26,290 nucleotides of DNA from JAWLBR01 sp041687495 (GTDB lineage Bacteria; Bacillota; Limnochordia; DTU087; JAAYGB01), in assembly GCA_041687495.1 (NCBI GenBank), contig JAWLBR010000042.1, forward strand, positions 1-26,290, read 5' to 3'. Of this stretch, positions 14,476 through 22,708 are shown one piece after another; the stretch's first letter is position 1, and the number at the start of each line of letters is the position of its first letter. The notes under the pieces are model-generated. The model made no database searches. It was not told the origin of the DNA and was given only the letters and a program-made list of their open reading frames with translations. The position numbers were made by a program, and so were the translations under genes.

Positions 14476-15327
14476 CTACGGCGTGACCACCGGCGCCATA
14501 GTCTGTACTGAATCGCCAAGCACAGCGTCGATAGCTTCAGCCAACGGCTCTGTTGCAGCAATCGCCTCTTCCAACGTGTTATCGTGATAGTCACCTATGT
14601 ACACCGTCAGTGTGTTGGGATGAAGATTCCCGTTTACATTGCGGTGCTGAACCTTGATCCCCCGGACAAGTCCGGCATAGGTGCCATCAAGATGATCCTT
14701 TACTGATTGGGCAAAGGCAACATTGTCATTCTGATTGGAATTGCTCACGTCTCCCACTACAAACAATAGCTTGGCCGTCGGCTTGCCGTTAAGCTGAGTA
14801 GTTGTGTACCCATCACCCACAGACTTGGGTAGTCCATCCCGATGAACATCAACTACGGCGACCACTGAATCCGATTGGGCAACCTTGGCCACTTTGGCGG
14901 CTGCAGTGCCAAAGGCGCCACTGAAATCAGGCACATCAAAGTTGTCTGCCAAGTACTCCACTTTGTACCCTCGACCCTCCAGCGCCTGTTTCAGGCTCTG
15001 CGCAGCCTTGACTATGTCACCCGTCTGACCCTTCTTAGTGTGGGTCGGATTGGGTGAGTAGTTCTCGGTGGAGTGAGCGTGGTAGAGAACGATGGTACCC
15101 TTCTGCTGCGGTTGTGCCACAGTAACCTCGGGAGCTGGAATGTCCTGCCGGACGACATTGGTCGTCGTTGAAATCGGCTCAAACGAGGTACCTGGCGTTA
15201 ACCCCATGAAGCGCGCCCCTGCTGCTGCCACTACCACCAACGCAACTAAGATAAACAACAATCCCGGACCGTTCCTTTGTGGTTTTCTGAATCTTGCCAA
15301 CCCGGTCAACCCCCCTCCGCAAGACAT
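14476..15327 (-). CDS. spoIIP: Stage II sporulation protein P (SpoIIP)-family amidase
   Basis: SpoIIP is a membrane-anchored amidase/endopeptidase that thins septal peptidoglycan with SpoIID and SpoIIM during engulfment. This 283-residue version has one N-terminal membrane helix (about 20-38), a short Pro/Thr-rich linker and the catalytic domain. Metal-site motifs are visible: Tyr-His-Ala-His-Ser-Thr-Glu-Asn-Tyr (82-90), Asp-Val-His-Arg-Asp-Gly (160-165) and Leu-His-Pro-Asn-Thr-Leu (235-240). It is short for the family. At the place where SpoIIP and related amidases usually carry a catalytic Glu (Leu-Ile-Glu-Val-Gly), it reads Val-Tyr-Ile-Gly, with Tyr243. The ATG at 15327 has AGGA just upstream; a TTG at codon 10, behind a strong GGAGGGGGG, is an alternative start. 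It follows the UPF0182 gene by 45 bases. Confidence 0.9.
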   Translation of the reverse strand: MSCGGGLTGLARFRKPQRNGPGLLFILVALVVVAAAGARFMGLTPGTSFEPISTTTNVVRQDIPAPEVTVAQPQQKGTIVLYHAHSTENYSPNPTHTKKGQTGDIVKAAQSLKQALEGRGYKVEYLADNFDVPDFSGAFGTAAAKVAKVAQSDSVVAVVDVHRDGLPKSVGDGYTTTQLNGKPTAKLLFVVGDVSNSNQNDNVAFAQSVKDHLDGTYAGLVRGIKVQHRNVNGNLHPNTLTVYIGDYHDNTLEEAIAATEPLAEAIDAVLGDSVQTMAPVVTP

Positions 15328-15372
15328 CTTATTCCTGGGAGGGAGGTATTATGACTTCTAGGTATAGGCCAG

Positions 15373-18111
15373 TTAGATGTTTTGCCCGGTTAATTCTGCC
15401 TGCTCCTCGAACTGCTGCAGACCGCGCAGAGCCGACTCTAGCGCTTCCATAGCCGATCCGTACCCAGCCCAGTCGCCATCTCGCAATCGAGCTTGAGCTC
15501 GTTCGTAAGCATCGACGGCTGCTGCTACCAAGCCCTTGTACTCTGTTACCTCTTCGGGGACTGCACCGTCAAGTCGACGCTCCGGCGTAGACTTGGCTGA
15601 CTCGGCTCCAAACAGTCTTTCCAGGGCCTCATCCAAGGTAGTACCCATCGCCAAACTAGCCCCGTTGCCAACAACAACCCGTTTTAGCTCAGGCATTCGA
15701 CTCTGCGCAGCCTGCAGATAGATGGGCTCCACATACAAGACAGAATCACCGATGGGAATCACCAGGAGATTACCTCGGGACACATTGGAACCCTGTTGGC
15801 TCCACAATGTCAACAATTGGGAAATCTCAGCGTCCTGGTCAATTCGAGCCTCAATCTGCATCGGCCCATAGGTTAGCTGACTCTTCGGGAAGCTGTATAA
15901 CAGAAGCTGTCCATAGTTGTCGCCATCCATACGAGCAGCCATCCATGCCACCATGTTGTTCTTGCGGGCAGGTGTAAACGGCTGCATTAGGATCATTTCC
16001 GGCTTATCTGACCCAGGCAAACGCATAATGATGTAATACGGATCCATCGTGACCGGCGATGCCCCTAAGATCTCCTGCGGAATGCTCCATAGATCCTCTT
16101 GGTTGTAGAACACCGTTGGGTTATTCATATGGTAGCTGGCATACACGCTTGCCTGTACCGAGAACAGCCCTTCAGGATAGCGCAGATGTTGCCTTAATCC
16201 GGGATCCATCTCATCTATATCGCGCAAAAGTCCAGGAAAGATCTTCTGGTATGCCACCGCCATAGGATCGGTGGGATCTGCCAGGAAAAACTGTACCCTT
16301 CCGTCATATGCGTCAATCACCACTTTAACCGAATTGCGCACATAGTTCCCCCAGCCTCTGACTGGAGTGGCAAAAGGATATGCCCCGCTGGTGGTGTAGG
16401 CATCCAGCAGCCAGTACAGCTTTCCCTGTGAGATGACTAAATACGGATCATTTTCGTAACGAAAGAAAGGTGCAATGCGTGCCGCACGTCCTACCACATC
16501 GCGGTTGAACATAATGCGGCTCTCCCCTGACAGCTCACTAGAGATCAGCAACTTAGGCTCACCCATGCGAACAGCGAAGGCCAGCCGGGTCAGCAGATTG
16601 GAAAGTGCCACTCCGCCTCTTCCCTGATAGCGCACCTGGGCATTCTCGGAGCCTTTGGGATAATCAAACTCCGGAGTCCTAGAGTTCACCACCACGTAGT
16701 CATTGGTCAGTTCACCGTAGTATATCTCAGGTCTGTTCATCTCAAGTTCGTCAAACTGAGCAACAGGGGGCACGTCTCTCACCCAGAACGAGGGCGTCCC
16801 CTCAGTGGTAACCACGTCTACAGGACTAACGACTGCGCCGTACCCGTGGGTGTACTGCAGCCGTTGATTTATCCAGGACTGATTCTGTATCCGCTGCGGG
16901 TTCATTTCCCGAGCGGCGAGCATCACCTGCCGGTACTGCCCGTCCAGTTGATAGCGGTCCACGTCAACTTCGCGAAATTCATAGTAGAGCCGCATCTCCT
17001 GAAGCTGACTGTAAACCTGCAGCAGTGGACGCCAGTCCCACAGGCGAATGTTGGAGACGGTCTCTGGGCTTTGTGCCAAGTCGTCGTAGGTCAACTGGGC
17101 CTGCGCAGGGAATTCGGTCCGCACCACTTCGTCGAGCCCGAAGGCCTGTCGAGTCAGCGCAATATTATGCTCAATGAACGGCGACTCCTTAACCAGTTCG
17201 TTGGGCTCAACCACGAATCGCTGCACAAGCCCCGGATAAATCGTACCAGCCAGCGGTGAAGCAATTAGCAGTAGTACCACACTGGCTATGGTCAACCGAA
17301 TACCAGGTCGGAAAATACCGACTAGTAGGGTCAGCGCCGCCACCACTGCGATTACTGCCAAGATTTTTAGCCCGGGAATCAAGGCATAGACATCACTGTA
17401 ACTGGCTCCGAAGACGACGCCTCGAGGGGAATAAACCAACCCATACATACTCAAGAGGTATCCCCAAGCCTTCAACCCAAACAACACGGCCAGGAGAACC
17501 GAAAGGTGGGCTTTGGCCCTAGTACTTACGCCCAATCGTCCGTCCGCGAAACTGACTGCGCCTGTCACTAGGTACAAAATCCCACTGATGAGCAGACTAG
17601 TCCAGACAACCCCCTGCACGCTGCCATACAGCGCTTGATAGAAAGGAAGACTGAACATGTAGAACCCGATGTCTCGATGGAAGATCGGATCGGTTTGGCC
17701 GAAAGTCCCACCACGCAGGAACAGTAGCACATCCTGCCATACATCCCCGATTCCTGTGCTGTACAAGAAACCGAACACCAAACTGACAACAGCCAGAGCC
17801 GGAACCAGCCAGCGGCCTAATATCAGCTTTGCTGCCACACCCTGCTCATCGGCATCGGCATCCACTGCCTGTAGCCGGCGAACAGATGGACGGGCCACCA
17901 ACAGATTGAGAAACACCACCAAAGCAAATGAGGCTCCAGCCCCCAACCGGATGGCCCATTGCCAACCAAGTTGAGTCCACAGCACCGAGTCTAGTCCCAG
18001 GTTGGCAAACCATAGATAATCAGTGAAAAACACGGCTCCAAGCATCACAGCTCCAACGACCAAAACCACTGCAACAACTAGCAACAGCAGCATCCTCTGC
18101 ACAACCCTCAA
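15373..18111 (-). CDS. UPF0182 family large integral membrane protein
   Basis: The 912-residue protein matches the conserved COG1615/UPF0182 family in length and layout. About seven membrane helices occupy the first 300 residues, followed by a large extracytoplasmic domain containing family stretches such as Leu-Trp-Asp-Trp-Arg-Pro-Leu (around 350) and Tyr-Thr-His-Gly-Tyr-Gly (around 415). An acidic and charged helical tail follows (about 840-905). The function of the family is unknown. The start is TTG with GGGAGG eight bases upstream. It lies 33 bases after hslO and 45 before spoIIP in the same orientation, so it probably belongs to the same transcript. Nothing in the protein suggests truncation. 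Confidence 0.93.
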   Translation of the reverse strand: MRVVQRMLLLLVVAVVLVVGAVMLGAVFFTDYLWFANLGLDSVLWTQLGWQWAIRLGAGASFALVVFLNLLVARPSVRRLQAVDADADEQGVAAKLILGRWLVPALAVVSLVFGFLYSTGIGDVWQDVLLFLRGGTFGQTDPIFHRDIGFYMFSLPFYQALYGSVQGVVWTSLLISGILYLVTGAVSFADGRLGVSTRAKAHLSVLLAVLFGLKAWGYLLSMYGLVYSPRGVVFGASYSDVYALIPGLKILAVIAVVAALTLLVGIFRPGIRLTIASVVLLLIASPLAGTIYPGLVQRFVVEPNELVKESPFIEHNIALTRQAFGLDEVVRTEFPAQAQLTYDDLAQSPETVSNIRLWDWRPLLQVYSQLQEMRLYYEFREVDVDRYQLDGQYRQVMLAAREMNPQRIQNQSWINQRLQYTHGYGAVVSPVDVVTTEGTPSFWVRDVPPVAQFDELEMNRPEIYYGELTNDYVVVNSRTPEFDYPKGSENAQVRYQGRGGVALSNLLTRLAFAVRMGEPKLLISSELSGESRIMFNRDVVGRAARIAPFFRYENDPYLVISQGKLYWLLDAYTTSGAYPFATPVRGWGNYVRNSVKVVIDAYDGRVQFFLADPTDPMAVAYQKIFPGLLRDIDEMDPGLRQHLRYPEGLFSVQASVYASYHMNNPTVFYNQEDLWSIPQEILGASPVTMDPYYIIMRLPGSDKPEMILMQPFTPARKNNMVAWMAARMDGDNYGQLLLYSFPKSQLTYGPMQIEARIDQDAEISQLLTLWSQQGSNVSRGNLLVIPIGDSVLYVEPIYLQAAQSRMPELKRVVVGNGASLAMGTTLDEALERLFGAESAKSTPERRLDGAVPEEVTEYKGLVAAAVDAYERAQARLRDGDWAGYGSAMEALESALRGLQQFEEQAELTGQNI

Positions 18112-18144
18112 GCCAATCCCCTCCCTGGTTCCTGCGCCTGAAGT

Positions 18145-19041
18145 TTACCCACGAGACTTTGCAGTCTCTACCAACTGCTTTACATCTTGCTGAGAAAAGC
18201 TGTACTTAGCGCCACAAAACTGACACACAGTCTCGGTCTCACTCTCGCCCTGTTCTGTAAGCAGGGATTGCAGTTCTTCTTCACCGAGGTTAAGCAACGC
18301 CCGTTCAAATCGCTCGCGGCTGCATTCGCACACGAAACTAACTGGAGTTGTCCCCAGAAACTCAAGCCCGAGATGACTAAACGAATGCTCCAGGATTTGT
18401 TCAGGAGTCGATCCAGCGTCTATACTGCGGCTAACTCCAGCAAACTTACTGGCCTGTTCTTCCACCTGGGCAATCAACTCTTCGGGAGCTCCGGGCATCA
18501 CTTGGACGATATACCCCCCCGCCGCCCTAACCGAGTTATCTGTCTCCACCAGAACCCCGAGAGAAACAATGGATGGGATCTGCTCGGAGCGGGAGAAGTA
18601 GAAGGCCAAGTCATCGCCCACTTCCCCAGTGAGCAATGGTACAGTACCTTGATAGGGCTCACCTAACCCAGTATGCCTAGTTACAGATAAGCGGCCTTGA
18701 CCCACAGCTCTAGCTACATCCAACTTGCCTTCGGCGTTCAGAGGGAAGTGAATGTGCGGGTCGCCCACATACCCTTTGACGTGACCAGCACCGTCGGCCA
18801 CCGTCACAATCTCGCACAGCGGACCATCACCTTTGATCTGAAGCATGATCCGCTGGTCACCTTTGAGCAGCATTGCTCCCATCATCACTGCGCCCGTTAG
18901 TAGGCGCCCCAGTGCAGCCGTAGCTACTGGCCATGTGTTGTGGCGCTGGGCTGCCTCGTTACAGGTGTGTGTGGTAACAGCCCCGTTCACCCGCAAAAAC
19001 CCGTCTGCGGCTATACCACGCACCAGATAGTCGTTAACCAA
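18145..19041 (-). CDS. hslO: Hsp33 redox-regulated chaperone
   Basis: Hsp33 is a cytoplasmic holdase, inactive while zinc is bound to four reduced cysteines and switched on by oxidative unfolding. Those residues are present as Cys238/Cys240 (Cys-x-Cys) and Cys273/Cys276 (Cys-x-x-Cys). The open frame reaches back to 19197, but AGGAGG at 19050-19055 lies eight bases before a TTG at 19041, and the resulting protein (298 residues, beginning Val-Asn-Asp-Tyr-Leu-Val after the start) matches the family start. The ribosome-binding site lies inside the end of the FtsK/SpoIIIE gene, whose stop is four bases upstream, so translation is probably coupled. Confidence 0.96.
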   Translation of the reverse strand: MVNDYLVRGIAADGFLRVNGAVTTHTCNEAAQRHNTWPVATAALGRLLTGAVMMGAMLLKGDQRIMLQIKGDGPLCEIVTVADGAGHVKGYVGDPHIHFPLNAEGKLDVARAVGQGRLSVTRHTGLGEPYQGTVPLLTGEVGDDLAFYFSRSEQIPSIVSLGVLVETDNSVRAAGGYIVQVMPGAPEELIAQVEEQASKFAGVSRSIDAGSTPEQILEHSFSHLGLEFLGTTPVSFVCECSRERFERALLNLGEEELQSLLTEQGESETETVCQFCGAKYSFSQQDVKQLVETAKSRG

Positions 19042-19045
19042 TCCT

Positions 19046-21415
19046 CTAACCTCCTGAGCTCTCTGTTCTTGTCTTGTTGTCGTCGCCTTGATTCTGCTGG
19101 TCTTGGGTTTTAGATCCAGTCTCTGCTGACCCGTCATCGCTTGGCCAGCTATCGACCAGCACATCCCTTGGTTTTGAACCTTGGTGCTGGCCAACAATTC
19201 CTTTTAGCTCCATGATGTCGATCAGTCTGGCGGCACGAGAGTACCCAATCCGAAACCTTCGCTGTAACATGGATACTGAAGCCTGACCGGTATCAATCAC
19301 CAACTGAACAGCATCCTCAAACAGCTCATCATCGGCCTCGGTTTCCTCCCCGGCAGCCGCTGCCTGTTCCACAATGTCTATCTCGGGACCCTCAAATGAC
19401 TGCTGCTTCCAGAAATCCACCAAACGAGCCACATCTTGATCAAGAATCCACGCCCCTTGGGCCCGGACAGCCTTCGAAGCTCCGATAGGCATGAACAACA
19501 TGTCACCCTTTCCTAAGAGCCGTTCGGCTCCCGACATGTCCAAAATCGTCCGAGAGTCCACCTGGGAAGACACAGCGAAGGCTATTCGCGAGGGGATATT
19601 GGCCTTGATCAGACCAGTAATCACATCCACCGACGGCCTTTGGGTGGCAATGATCAGGAACATACCGGCTGCCCGGGCCATCTGAGCCAGTCGACAGATG
19701 GCGTCCTCGACATCACCGGCAGCCACTAACATCAAGTCTGCCAACTCATCAACGATGACCACAATGTACGGTAGGTGCTCCAGCGCAGCCTCACCCTCTG
19801 CCTGTGCATCCACTAGATCATTGTAACCATCAACATTGCGCACCCCGTGATCCGAGAACAGCTGATACCGTCGTTCCATTTCTGCGACAGCCCAGCGCAG
19901 CGCCGTGGCTGCCTTTTTGGGGTCCGTAACCACCGGCGAAACCAAGTGAGGAATACCGTTGTAGTTGACTAGCTCCACCCGTTTGGGGTCGATCATCATC
20001 AATTTGACCTCGTTGGGGTCAGCCCGGAACAGCAAGCTGGCGATAATTGTGTTCAGGCAGATACTCTTGCCTGCTCCCGTTGCACCGGCGATTAATAGGT
20101 GAAGAATCTTCTTCAGATCAGCTACCACTGGTTTCCCGCTAATATCCTTACCCAGCGCCATGGCAAGTTTCGAGGGATGGTTGCGAAACTCTGGACTTTC
20201 CAGAACTTCTTTGATATACACCGTGTGCTTCTGCCGATTTGGAACCTCGATACCAACCACCGGCTTGCCGGGTACCGGAGCTTCAATTCTGACACTTTCA
20301 GCTGCTAAGGCCAAAGCTAAGTCATCGGCCAAATTGGTGATTTTGCTCACCTTAATACCTGGTCCCGGCTGCACTTCATATCGGGTAATAACAGGTCCTG
20401 TGGCAACGGTGACCACTCGAGCATCGACGCCAAAACTGGCCAATGTATCTTCAAGTAGAGCCGACTGATTCACGGCGGGAGCGTTCTTACGCCTGCCAGG
20501 ATCGTGAAACAGATCTGGCCCAGGCATATTCCCCGAGTCATCGCTGCTGCGCCGGGGAAACTGAATCACCTTGGTGGCAGCTGTCTTGACCTCAGTTGGC
20601 TGCGGTTGCTGTTCCTTTTCTGCTCTGCCCTTATCCTTTGCCGGCGGATCAGTCTTATTGCCGACCCCTCTGCGACCTTCACCGGCAGTCGATCCGGACT
20701 GAACCCCGCGCTCCGTGTTAAGGTCTGCTGTTCCCTCGCCAGCAGCGGAGACAGTCTGCAAAGCCTCCTCTCCAGATGGAGAAGCCGACCGTCTTCTCCG
20801 CTTCGGTCGCGTCCTCGCCTTCGGTTGAGAATGCTCCTGCCCCTGTGGGGAAGCCGTTCTTGATTTTGGCTTCACTTTTCCCACGCCAATGCCAACAAGT
20901 CTCACTATGGAAATATCAAAGAGGAAGACGACAGAGACAACAGCCAAGAAGACCAATAACAGCCGGACACCAGCCTCACCCAGTAACTTGAGCGACCAGT
21001 AGGTCAGGAATGCACCGGCCACCCCCGTGCCCGGGGTTTGGCCCAAGTACCACCAATCCTTGATCGCTGATGTGGAAACCCCATAAAAGGGTGCCGTAAC
21101 CAAATGAACTCCGATCAAAAGAGTACAAACAGCAGTTGCGGCTCCCAGCAGCTTGAGTTTCGCCCTTGGAACTGCTCCACCTTTGGCTGCAAACACGGCA
21201 CCAAACACCAAGATCACGCCGACGGTGTCAGCGGCATAGCCCAGGAACCATGTCAAAACCCTGGAAAGGTAGACTCCCGCCATACCGGCAGCACTAGTAT
21301 GTAGACTCAAAAACGTAAATCCAGCCAGAAACAAGAACAGCATCACTGCCACATCCCGCCCCAACGCATGGGGTGAAAGTGACCTTTCTGCCTGCTGCGG
21401 ATTACCCATGATCAT
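19046..21415 (-). CDS. spoIIIE: DNA translocase of the FtsK/SpoIIIE family
   Basis: This 789-residue septal DNA pump has four or five membrane helices in the first 175 residues. A long polar linker (about 180-315) with basic clusters and Ala-Gly-Glu-Gly repeats precedes the motor. Walker A is Gly-Ala-Thr-Gly-Ala-Gly-Lys-Ser at 444-451 and Walker B Val-Asp-Glu-Leu-Ala-Asp-Leu-Met at about 555-562. The C-terminal winged-helix gamma domain, which reads orientation sequences, follows at about 695-765. In spore formers this protein moves the chromosome into the forespore, and a general role in segregation is also known. The ATG overlaps the pgeF stop by one base (TAATG), so the two are translationally coupled. 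The context and domain layout do not separate SpoIIIE from a vegetative FtsK with certainty. Confidence 0.96.
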   Translation of the reverse strand: MIMGNPQQAERSLSPHALGRDVAVMLFLFLAGFTFLSLHTSAAGMAGVYLSRVLTWFLGYAADTVGVILVFGAVFAAKGGAVPRAKLKLLGAATAVCTLLIGVHLVTAPFYGVSTSAIKDWWYLGQTPGTGVAGAFLTYWSLKLLGEAGVRLLLVFLAVVSVVFLFDISIVRLVGIGVGKVKPKSRTASPQGQEHSQPKARTRPKRRRRSASPSGEEALQTVSAAGEGTADLNTERGVQSGSTAGEGRRGVGNKTDPPAKDKGRAEKEQQPQPTEVKTAATKVIQFPRRSSDDSGNMPGPDLFHDPGRRKNAPAVNQSALLEDTLASFGVDARVVTVATGPVITRYEVQPGPGIKVSKITNLADDLALALAAESVRIEAPVPGKPVVGIEVPNRQKHTVYIKEVLESPEFRNHPSKLAMALGKDISGKPVVADLKKILHLLIAGATGAGKSICLNTIIASLLFRADPNEVKLMMIDPKRVELVNYNGIPHLVSPVVTDPKKAATALRWAVAEMERRYQLFSDHGVRNVDGYNDLVDAQAEGEAALEHLPYIVVIVDELADLMLVAAGDVEDAICRLAQMARAAGMFLIIATQRPSVDVITGLIKANIPSRIAFAVSSQVDSRTILDMSGAERLLGKGDMLFMPIGASKAVRAQGAWILDQDVARLVDFWKQQSFEGPEIDIVEQAAAAGEETEADDELFEDAVQLVIDTGQASVSMLQRRFRIGYSRAARLIDIMELKGIVGQHQGSKPRDVLVDSWPSDDGSAETGSKTQDQQNQGDDNKTRTESSGG
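19050..19055 (-). promoter_or_regulatory. Ribosome-binding site of hslO inside the spoIIIE 3' end
   Basis: On the minus strand a perfect AGGAGG lies eight bases before the TTG at 19041. It encodes the last Ser-Gly-Gly of the translocase, so it decides the hslO start and rules out the longer frame to 19197. Confidence 0.8.
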
Positions 21416-22221
21416 TACTCCCTCCCCGGAACGACGATAAAGGCTGCCATCCTCCCTGTGGGGCCTTTCTCATGACGATATGAATACAGAAGCTGTGGAT
21501 GGCAAGCACTACACAACTGCGCTGTCTCGATGTTGGTCTCCTTCACTCCGGCCCGCATCAGGCCGAATCGATTAGCTTTCCACAAATCCAGCTGTGGACG
21601 TCCCATCCAGTTGACTGAGACCACATCGGGCCCGAACTCGGCGGTAAACTGGGCTGCCAGTTCAGGGCTGACTTCGTAACAGCATGGCCCGATGGCAGGT
21701 CCGATGGCAGCGTTCAGGCTTGCCAACTCACTGCCAAAAGCCTTATGCATAGCGGTCGCAGCCTTGGCTGCGATCCCCGCCAGGGTACCCTTCCAACCGG
21801 CATGAGCGATACCCACCGCCTGGATTACCGGATCATAAAGAAACACTGGAACGCAGTCTGCGTAAAAGCTGATCAACGCCGTCCCTGGTTCAGTGCTGAT
21901 CAAAGCATCACATCCAGATAATGCGTCATCTTGGTCTTGAGAGCCTTTGCCCCAATCCTTCCTGCCCACAACTGCCACCGATGTGCCATGCACCTGCTCG
22001 CCGGCAACCACCTCATGGATGGAGCTGCCGAAGACCTTGATCCACCGCTCCCTATTGTCCACCACTTTCGCAGGATCATCGCCGACGTGTAGCCCGAGAT
22101 TCAAACCAGCATAGGGGCCCGTGCTTACGCCCCCCAGTCTCGAGGAGAACCCGTGGTTCACTGCAGCCAGTTTTCTCGATGCAACGTATAGAATTGACCC
22201 GGATGACCGCATTGCAAACAA
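21415..22221 (-). CDS. pgeF: PgeF (YlmD/YfiH family) peptidoglycan editing factor / multicopper polyphenol oxidase-like
   Basis: The 268-residue protein is a full-length YfiH/YlmD member. Such proteins have purine nucleoside phosphorylase and adenosine deaminase activity in vitro and in Escherichia coli correct misincorporated serine in UDP-MurNAc. The metal-site residues are visible: His78 (Gln-Val-His-Gly), Cys123 (Tyr-Ala-Asp-Cys-Val-Pro) and His140 (Ala-His-Ala-Gly-Trp-Lys-Gly). The TTG at 22221 is preferred because GGGGAGGGGG lies seven bases before it; an ATG three codons later is too far from that site. A predicted sigma-A promoter lies just upstream. The editing role would fit the presence of murC, the MurC step being the one corrected, further down the same run of genes. 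Confidence 0.95.
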   Translation of the reverse strand: MFAMRSSGSILYVASRKLAAVNHGFSSRLGGVSTGPYAGLNLGLHVGDDPAKVVDNRERWIKVFGSSIHEVVAGEQVHGTSVAVVGRKDWGKGSQDQDDALSGCDALISTEPGTALISFYADCVPVFLYDPVIQAVGIAHAGWKGTLAGIAAKAATAMHKAFGSELASLNAAIGPAIGPCCYEVSPELAAQFTAEFGPDVVSVNWMGRPQLDLWKANRFGLMRAGVKETNIETAQLCSACHPQLLYSYRHEKGPTGRMAAFIVVPGRE

Positions 22222-22250
22222 GAGACGACCCCCTCCCCAAGAGCACTTAC

Positions 22251-22279
22251 ATTATACACCAGCTGAAAACCAGCGTCCA
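22251..22279 (-). promoter_or_regulatory. Sigma-A promoter of pgeF and the genes behind it
   Basis: On the minus strand TGGACG (plus 22274-22279) and a perfect TATAAT (plus 22251-22256) are separated by 17 bases. Transcription would start near 22244, about 23 bases before the pgeF TTG. It lies between the ylmC terminator and pgeF, so it probably starts the long leftward operon. Confidence 0.7.
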
Positions 22280-22324
22280 CTAACGCCCTTGTTCCCCAGG
22301 TTCTGCCATCCAAATCATCCTCAG

Positions 22325-22366
22325 AAAAACACAAAGCCGACTGCCTCCATAGACTGAGACAGTCGG
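22325..22366 (-). terminator. Rho-independent terminator behind ylmC
   Basis: CCGACTG (22337-22343) pairs with CAGTCGG (22360-22366), with three further CTC/GAG pairs inside after one mismatch. Read on the minus strand the hairpin is followed by CTTTGTGTTTTT, a U-rich tail. It sits four bases past the ylmC-like stop and separates the sigG-spoIIR-ylmC genes from pgeF. Confidence 0.75.
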
Positions 22367-22370
22367 TGTA

Positions 22371-22637
22371 TCATCTGCTTTCTCTGCTCTGCCTGGCTAG
22401 CTGCGCCATGTCGACTAAGATGACGTCAACTCCAATCTTCACGATTCGATCCCAAGGAACTGAGATGTCTTCACGCTTGGCGAAGATTGAAAACCCTCGG
22501 CCTCCCCCAGACAGCACTAGCTCGTTGATCTGACCGCTTTGCATGTCAATATCCAGATCAACAATGTTCCCGAGGCGGCGGCCGTCCACAACATTGATGA
22601 CGTCTAGCATCCACAGGTTAGAGATGCGGACTAGCAG
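22371..22637 (-). CDS. ylmC: YlmC/YmxH family PRC-barrel sporulation-associated protein, probable CTG start
   Basis: This small one-domain protein (88 residues) begins Arg-Ile-Ser-Asn-Leu-Trp and has the family core Val-Ile-Asn-Val-Val-Asp-Gly-Arg-Arg-Leu-Gly, followed by a short PRC-barrel ending Val-Pro-Trp-Asp-Arg-Ile-Val-Lys-Ile-Gly. In Bacillota this gene usually follows sigG, and its function is unknown. No ATG, GTG or TTG stands at the family start. Instead GGAGGTGA (22643-22650), a perfect eight-base match to 16S rRNA, lies five bases before a CTG at 22635-22637. An in-frame ATG at 22691 with a poor site would add 18 residues, and the ATG at 22784 lies inside spoIIR. I therefore favour the CTG. 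Confidence 0.88.
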   Translation of the reverse strand: MLVRISNLWMLDVINVVDGRRLGNIVDLDIDMQSGQINELVLSGGGRGFSIFAKREDISVPWDRIVKIGVDVILVDMAQLARQSRESR

Positions 22638-22642
22638 CGGCC

Positions 22643-22650
22643 TCACCTCC
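22643..22650 (-). promoter_or_regulatory. Strong ribosome-binding site pointing to a CTG start codon
   Basis: GGAGGTGA on the minus strand is fully complementary to the 16S rRNA tail. The only codon at proper spacing in the ylmC frame is CTG (22635-22637). It would not be needed if translation began at the ATG at 22691. Confidence 0.6.
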
Positions 22651-22708
22651 CCTTCAAAAAACAAGGCCGTTATGCTATCTATATGCCGCATCGCCTGTTT
22701 GTTGCGTG

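Noticed and set aside
14100..14594. A 164-codon minus-strand frame spanning the murC-spoIIP gap
   Set aside because: It overlaps both genes in another frame, is rich in Arg and Ser and shows no family motif; it is a shadow.
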